A DNA stretch of 64,000 bases from Anisodus tanguticus (taxonomy: Eukaryota; Streptophyta; Magnoliopsida; Solanales; Solanaceae). The stretch is taken from positions 6,746,001 through 6,810,000 of the forward strand of contig CM067541.1 in assembly GCA_034509755.1 (NCBI GenBank), in the 5' to 3' direction. The translations under genes and the position numbers were made by a program. The notes under the pieces were generated by a model. The model was not told the DNA's origin and did not search any database. It saw nothing but the letters and a program-made list of their open reading frames with translations. Below, piece after piece: positions 58,397-64,000 of the stretch; position 1 is the stretch's first letter, and each line of letters starts with the position of its first letter.

Positions 58397-58521
58397 CTCC
58401 GTCAGCCATCCAGCCTCCTCTCTATCAAACTTTGCAAAAATTTCGTCTCCTTTATGTTAGGACATCCGGGAGATCCTGTTTTACTCTCCTTCAGCAAAAA
58501 CAAATTTATTGCTTACAAATA
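58397..58521 (+). repeat. Duplicated piece of Copia pre-integrase
   Basis: 125 bp match 50074-50198 with about one difference (CTCTCTTT versus CTCTCCTT). In both places the Copia piece ends in GCTTACAAATA directly before the LTR start TGTCTTTGCG. This shows that the unit Copia-piece plus LTR was duplicated as one block. Confidence 0.95.
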
Positions 58522-61453
58522 TGTCTTTGCGCCCGATTTTGACCTGCGGGCTTTGCGACGCGATGGCGTCGATTCCCTCTGAATGGATTAAAAATGCTTG
58601 CTTGAGGAGTCGCCACCTAATTATTCTAAGGTGAATTAGGACACCTGATTGCTAACTAAATGCTGCAAAATAAACTCCGATTTTGTGGTCTACGAAACTA
58701 ATGAAATTCTAGGTAAGGGTTCTTTATTACCCTAAAGGGAAGGGATTAGGCATCCTTTAAGATCCGCTAACTTGCGGTTATCCGATCAAATTCAGGTTAA
58801 TTGTTATGCTAAGAAAAATACATGTTTTTACAAATATAAAAATAATGTTGCAAGATGTTAATAAAATGATGCATTTTGTACAAGTATGCATTTGTATGGC
58901 ATTAATATACATGTAAAGCTGAAAAAAGTATAAATATGCATTTGTATGAAAATTGATAAAAATATATGCAATGTAAATTGTATGGGTGACGAGCCTAAAT
59001 ATAGATAACCTAGCGATGGGTTTCCAATTTTAGACTACCCTATCAATTAATTCTATGTCTACCTATTCTAAATATTTCAATAATTTCACGAGTACAATAA
59101 TATTACAATGCAGAATGAAAATAAAGCTGAATTAAAGAAAGTAAAAGACAACGACAAAAAATAAGAAATCTCCGAGGGGTATTTGCCTTCTTTCACTTAT
59201 CTTTGCAAGCTGTCAAGAATAAACGGTTAGAAACAATTGAATATACATAACTTCGGATTCGTATCCAAAACAATAAATGTTTTGATTACGGAGGGCTCAG
59301 ACTTAAATTTTGAAAAGATCATTCCAATCACGTCGTGGCTGCTAACATATGACTCGTTGGTCATTTTAGTTGCCTTGCCTACCGAACATGTTGGTCTCTT
59401 GGGTGAAAAAGATTTAAGTTTCATCCTTGCCCAGAAGTTTTATTTTCCGTCTTTACAAATGTGGAGGCCTCAAAAATCGACGGATATTTTTTCATCGGCC
59501 AGTGTAGTATAATATTCCAAGGAGTAAAATGGTGTCGAAAACAGTAAAAGAAAAACAGAAATTGAGAAATGATATCCGAAGGGACGCGGCCTCGAATTCA
59601 ATTTCATTGGCCTAAATGCAGTATTTATATAAATCAGTAAATCAGTAAGACAATCCGTGCACGGATGTTTAAATGCCAAAAAAATAAACTGAAACAGAAA
59701 CGAAAGAAAGAAAAAAAAAAGCGCGGCCTCGAATTTAATTTCATCGGCCTAAAGCAGTGAGATATCCGTGTATGGATATTTAAATGCCAAAATAAACAAC
59801 AGTTTGCAATTAAACTATGCACCCCGAATTCTGAAATTTCAAACAGAAACAGGATTTGGAAGGCTTCTGAAAATCTGACCCGGGTTCGGAATAGTGACCC
59901 GACCCGGATTTCGGGTCGACCCAACCTGGAATCAAACATTTTTTATTTATTTATTTTCAGCTAACCAACAACAAAGATACAAAAAATGAAATTTACTTGA
60001 CCCGGGCTGACCCGACCCGAATCAGGATCGATGACCCGACCCAGAATCTTTTTTTTTTATTTTCAGATAGCCAACAACAGAATATAAAATACAAAACTCT
60101 GAACATTCACTCGGACCGGGTCGACCCTACCCGGATCAGTGACCCGACCCGGATCGGATGTTTCAACCCGAATCGATTTCTTTCCAAATTTCAGGTAACC
60201 AACAACACAATATAAACGCAAAAATCTGGAATTTAATCGAACCGGGTCGACCCGACCCGAATCGGATGTTTTTCAACCCGAATCGATTTTCTCCAAATTT
60301 CAGGTAACCAACAGCACAATATAAATGCAAAAATCTGGAATTTAATCGAACCGGGTCGACCCGACCCGGAACAGTGACCCGAACCGGAACAACTTTTTTT
60401 TTCTTCAGATAACCAACAAGGAGGTATAAAAGCATAAAAATTATGGAAAACTTACCTAAATCGGGTTGACCCGACCCGACAGTGAGCAAAAAAAGGCAAA
60501 ATAATACCCGATTTCCGACATAAGCTCCGACCAAAACTCCCTATTTTCGGACAAAAATCCACAAAATCGACCCCCCAAAACAGTGAACGAAAATGGGGTA
60601 TTTATAGATGGGTTTCGGATTTTGGGGGGTGTAGGGTCGACGGGTTGGTTGGTGGTGTCGGCGAGGTGTGGAGGGTGTAAGGTGATGGTGTGTGCGGCGG
60701 GGTGAGTTGGTCGGCGACGTGAGGTCGCGGGTATGGGGGCTGGTTGGTGTCGGCGATGGTGTCGGCGTCGTGGTGGTGATGTGGGTGTAGGTTGTCCGGC
60801 GTTAGATGGGGTAGGGTGGCTGGTGGTGTGGGGTGTTGGCGAGGTGACCGGCGACGTGGGGTCGCCGGTGTGGGGGTGCGTGCGGCGGATGGAGTGTGTG
60901 TGTGAGAGAGAGAGAGAGAGAGAAAAAATCTGAAAAATGTTTGTAGGGTTTTGGTTTAAAAGGGGGGAATAAAGGGAATTGGGTATTGGGCCGATCCGGG
61001 TGGGCTTGCGGTTTTTGGGCTGGCCGAATTGGGCCACGGGTAGGGGATAAATGGGGTGATTAGTTGGGCCTTGGATGGGGTCCGAAAATGGGTTGTTTTT
61101 ATTGTAATGGGTTGAGTAGAAATTGTTTTTGGGGAAATGAAATGGGTTATGGGTTTAAAATATAAAAAGGAGGTTTTATTATATAAAAAGAAAGCTTTGT
61201 AAAATTTATAAATTATAAAGATGATAATATGATAAAATATAATATTTGTGAAATGCTTGATGCTTAAATAAAAAATAAAAATGCAATGCCGTTTTGCGAA
61301 AATAAAATAACATATAATATTAGAATAAAAGTATGATTGTGATATTAAAATGCAAATGGCAGTAAAAAATGCAAATAATAATAATAATAATGATATATAT
61401 ACATATATATGCCTGTATTTTAAAATTGTTTTAAAATCAAAATTGGGTGTCAA
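58522..61453 (-). mobile_element. Long LTR (copy B) of the Gypsy-like element
   Basis: Same LTR as copy A, 2932 bp, with TATA box at 60606-60599 and (GA)n near 60905-60922. Its right terminus is altered: about 45 bp present in copy A before the final AAATTGGGTGTCAACA are missing, and the last bases (GTGTCAA) run directly into Copia integrase sequence (GACACAATTTGAAAAG). No target duplication is therefore visible on that side. Open frames here (for example the 193-codon minus frame at 61037-60456) are LTR sequence, not genes. Confidence 0.88.
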
Positions 61454-63931
61454 GACACAATTTGAAAAGAATATTAAATGTTTCCAATGTGAAAATGAGA
61501 GGGAATTCGATAATAATCAATTCAAACTTTTCTGCGCTAAACCCGACCTTATTTTTCATTTTTCCTGTCCACAGACCACTCCACAAAATGGAAAAGCCGA
61601 ATGAAAAATTAAAACCATAAACAACTTAGTTCGTTCCCTCCTTACTCATGACTCTACCCCCCCCCCCTTCATTTTTGGCATTACGCTCTATCAATGGCAA
61701 CCTATCTCTTGAACATTCTCCCAAATAAGTTTCTCAAACACAAGTCTCTCACTCAAGTTCTCTATCTTCGGGATCCTTCTTATAAGCATTCACAAACTTT
61801 TGGATGTTTGTGCTACCCCTTCCATCCCTCCACACAAATTAATAAATTGTAACCTCGGTCATCTCCAAGCGTCTTTCTTGGCTACCCCCAAATCATCGAG
61901 GTTACAATTATTATGACTTGTCAAGCAAAAAAATAATCATTTCTCGACATGTCATATTCGACGAGTCCCAATTCCCCTTTGTCAAACTCAATTCTCCATC
62001 CCCAAATTCCTATGAATTCCTAAATGATGGCCTAAATCCCTTTCTTATTCATCACTTGCAAAATCAATCGTCACCGACACCGGCAGTCGTCCCCACCACT
62101 GCCTTCCCGAGGCGGGCAGTCCACTGAGCCCTGTAATGGGAGCCTCGGAATAGCCCATCACGACCTTCCATCTCGGATGTCTATCGGCCAGCCCCCCTCT
62201 CCCCGATGCCATTGCCCCTTCTTAACCCGACCTCCTACTCCCGACAGTCCACCAATCTTCCCTCCGCTTCTCAGCCACCCCATCCCAATCCTGTCCAACC
62301 TCCCACAGCACAACCATAAACAATGGAAACTCATGCTATGCATGACATTTCCAAACCCAAATGACTATTTCACTTGTCCAATTCGGTTGTCTCTTCCCCT
62401 ATTCTTAGTAATCCAAAAGATGGCTTGTCCGATCCTAATTGAAAAAAAGCAATGATTGACGAACATAATGCTCTTATTGAAAATAAGACGTGACATCTAG
62501 TACCTCATCCTCCTAATGCTAATATTACTCGTTCTATATGGATTTTTTGACATAAAAAGAAATCTGGTGGATATTTTTAGAGGTCAAGGTTCGTCTTGTA
62601 GGTGATGACAGGTCTAAACAGGTGAGAGTAGATTGTGATGAAACATTCAGCCCGGTGGTGAAACCGGCGACTATTCGGACCATTCTCAGTAATACTTTAT
62701 CCAAGTCTTGGCCTATTCATCAGCTTGACGTCAAAAATGCTTTATTGCATGGAGACTTTCATGAAACCGTATATATGCATCACCCTATGGGATTTAGGGA
62801 TCTGATTCATCCAGATTATGTGTCTTTTGAAGAAATCACTCCATGGACTGAAACATGTTCTTCGTGCATGGTACCAACGGTTTGCTGATTTTGTATCCTC
62901 TATCGGGTTTTCACATAGCAAATCTGATCATTCACTATTCATTTATAACAAGGGTAATGACATGGCATACATCCTACTATATGTTGATGATATCATCCTC
63001 ATCACATTTTCTGATACACTTCGTCGATCCATTATATCACTCATTGCCTTTGAGTTTACTATGAAGGATTTGGGCCCCCTAAGCTATTTTTTGGGCATTG
63101 CTGTTAAGAGACATGCAGGTGACTTATTTCTTTATCAAAGGAAGTACGCTGAAGAGATCCTTGACCGAGCAGACATGACGTCTTGCAAACCGGCCCACAC
63201 ACCAGTGGACACTAATTCCAAACTCAGTGCTTTTTCGGGTTCTCTATATGTCGACCTGACTCACTATCGTGGTTTAGCCGGAGCGTTGCAGTATATCACT
63301 TTCACGAGACCAGTTATAACCTATGACGTGCAATAAATATGCTTAAATATGCACAACCCGACGGATGGACATATGAATGCCCTCACTTTATAGTCTCACA
63401 CTCTTCCTTTCGGCTTACACCGGTACAAGTCCTCACTTTATAGTCTCACATCTTATTCTGATGGTGACTGGAGTGGATGTCCTGACACTCGTCGATCCAC
63501 ATCGGATTACTGTGTGTTCCTCAGAGATAACTTGCTTTCTTGGTCTTATAAAAGATAACCTACTATGTCTCGATCCAGTGTCGAAGCTGAGTACAGAGGT
63601 GTAGCGAATGTTGATTCTGAGTTTTGTTGGATACGCAACCTTCTACTTGAGCTTTACTTCACACTCCATAAGGCTACAATGGTTTACTGTGATAATGTAA
63701 GTGCGATATATCTTTCAGGCAATCCCGTTCAACATCAACGCACTAAACACATTGAAATGGATATTCACTTTGTACGTGACAAAGTTGCTCGTGGACAAGT
63801 CCGTGTTCTTCATGTTCCTTCCCGATATCAGATTGCTGACATATTCACTAAAGGACTTCAGCGCATACTCTTTGATGACTTCCGAGCCAGTCTCAGCATA
63901 CGAGAACCTGCCGCTTCAACTGCGGGTGTGT
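61454..63931 (+). pseudogene. Copia integrase-RT-RNase H part (plus), continuation of 48785-50198
   Basis: Integrase resumes at KTQFEKNIKCFQCENEREFD and reaches PQTTPQNGKAE (61574-61606), with a stop just after. Its last part lies at 61918-62127 (SRHVIFDESQFPF). Reverse transcriptase: DCDETFSPVVKPATIRTILS and HQLDVKNALLHGDFHETVYM (62622-62888), then ILLYVDDIILIT (about 62968-63003) and FTMKDLGPLSYFLGIAVKRH. RNase H: SRSSVEAEYRGVANVDSE, HIEMDIHFVRDKVARGQVRV and IADIFTKGL to the stop near 63931. Stops and frameshifts make it inactive. About 80 codons of integrase are missing at the join with 50198. Confidence 0.9.
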
Positions 63932-64000
63932 GATAGAATATTACCATTTATAGAATATTATCATGTTTTTATATCTTTTATATTAGGTAAATTTATATTC
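63932..64000 (+). mobile_element. Start of the Copia 3' LTR, cut by the window edge
   Basis: Right after the RNase H stop the sequence turns AT-rich with TGATAGAATATTACC, a TG start resembling the LTR opening TGATAGAATAATTG at 12710. The LTR runs past the window end. Confidence 0.55.

Noticed and set aside
60456..61037. 193-codon Pro/Thr-rich minus-strand frame (and its partner frames at 52.4-52.7 kb)
   Set aside because: Lies wholly inside the LTR, is not kept in frame in the other copy, and has simple-sequence composition from GT/GA-rich repeats.

Overview
This is a piece of a plant nuclear genome, almost certainly from the Solanaceae. The signs are intron-rich host genes, RTE-clade LINE tails of the type common in this family, clade-III BAHD acyltransferases, and a near-complete endogenous pararetrovirus (Caulimoviridae) whose layout resembles the solendoviruses of tobacco. 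The genus cannot be fixed from sequence alone. Most of the window is transposable-element sequence. I found no tRNA, rRNA or CRISPR array.

Layout. 0-0.7 kb: a broken UDP-glycosyltransferase 5' fragment carrying a 120-bp retroposon insertion with a perfect 14-bp target-site duplication. 2.9-11.7 kb: an apparently intact LETM1-type mitochondrial protein gene on the minus strand. Its 14 coding exons join in frame to 750 residues, and a TATA box and a 5'-UTR intron can be placed. 12.5-15.2 kb: promoter and 5' end of a BAHD gene cut by decayed Copia elements. 15.7-19.15 kb: a complete but mutated hAT transposon (12-bp inverted repeats, 8-bp duplication). 21.7-23.0 kb: an intact intronless BAHD gene (minus). 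24-28 kb: MITEs, a CACTA-like end and an RTE LINE. 28.7-36.0 kb: the pararetrovirus copy, all domains recognisable but broken by stops and frameshifts. 36-41.6 kb: tandem repeats, hAT derivatives, LINE remnants and a dispersed repeat in both orientations. 42.3-43.6 kb: a second intact BAHD gene (plus). 43.8-64 kb: a nest of long terminal repeats, Copia elements and a non-autonomous Gypsy-like element with a 43-unit minisatellite.

How the parts relate. The likely working host genes are LETM1 and the two BAHD acyltransferases. Two further BAHD fragments show a local BAHD family that has been duplicated and cut up by transposons. The right third can be read as a series of events: a BAHD copy was broken by a Copia element, another Copia lies beside it, a Gypsy-like element entered that Copia, and a later duplication left two LTRs of about 3 kb, each preceded by the same 125 bp of Copia sequence.

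No clearly new biological system was found. The strongest oddities are: (a) differences between the two long LTR copies that fall overwhelmingly at CAG/CTG/CCG (CHG) sites, a pattern suggesting methylation-linked sequencing error or a strange mutational process; (b) the duplication geometry; (c) the pararetrovirus copy; (d) an internal 'empty site' that confirms a hAT insertion.
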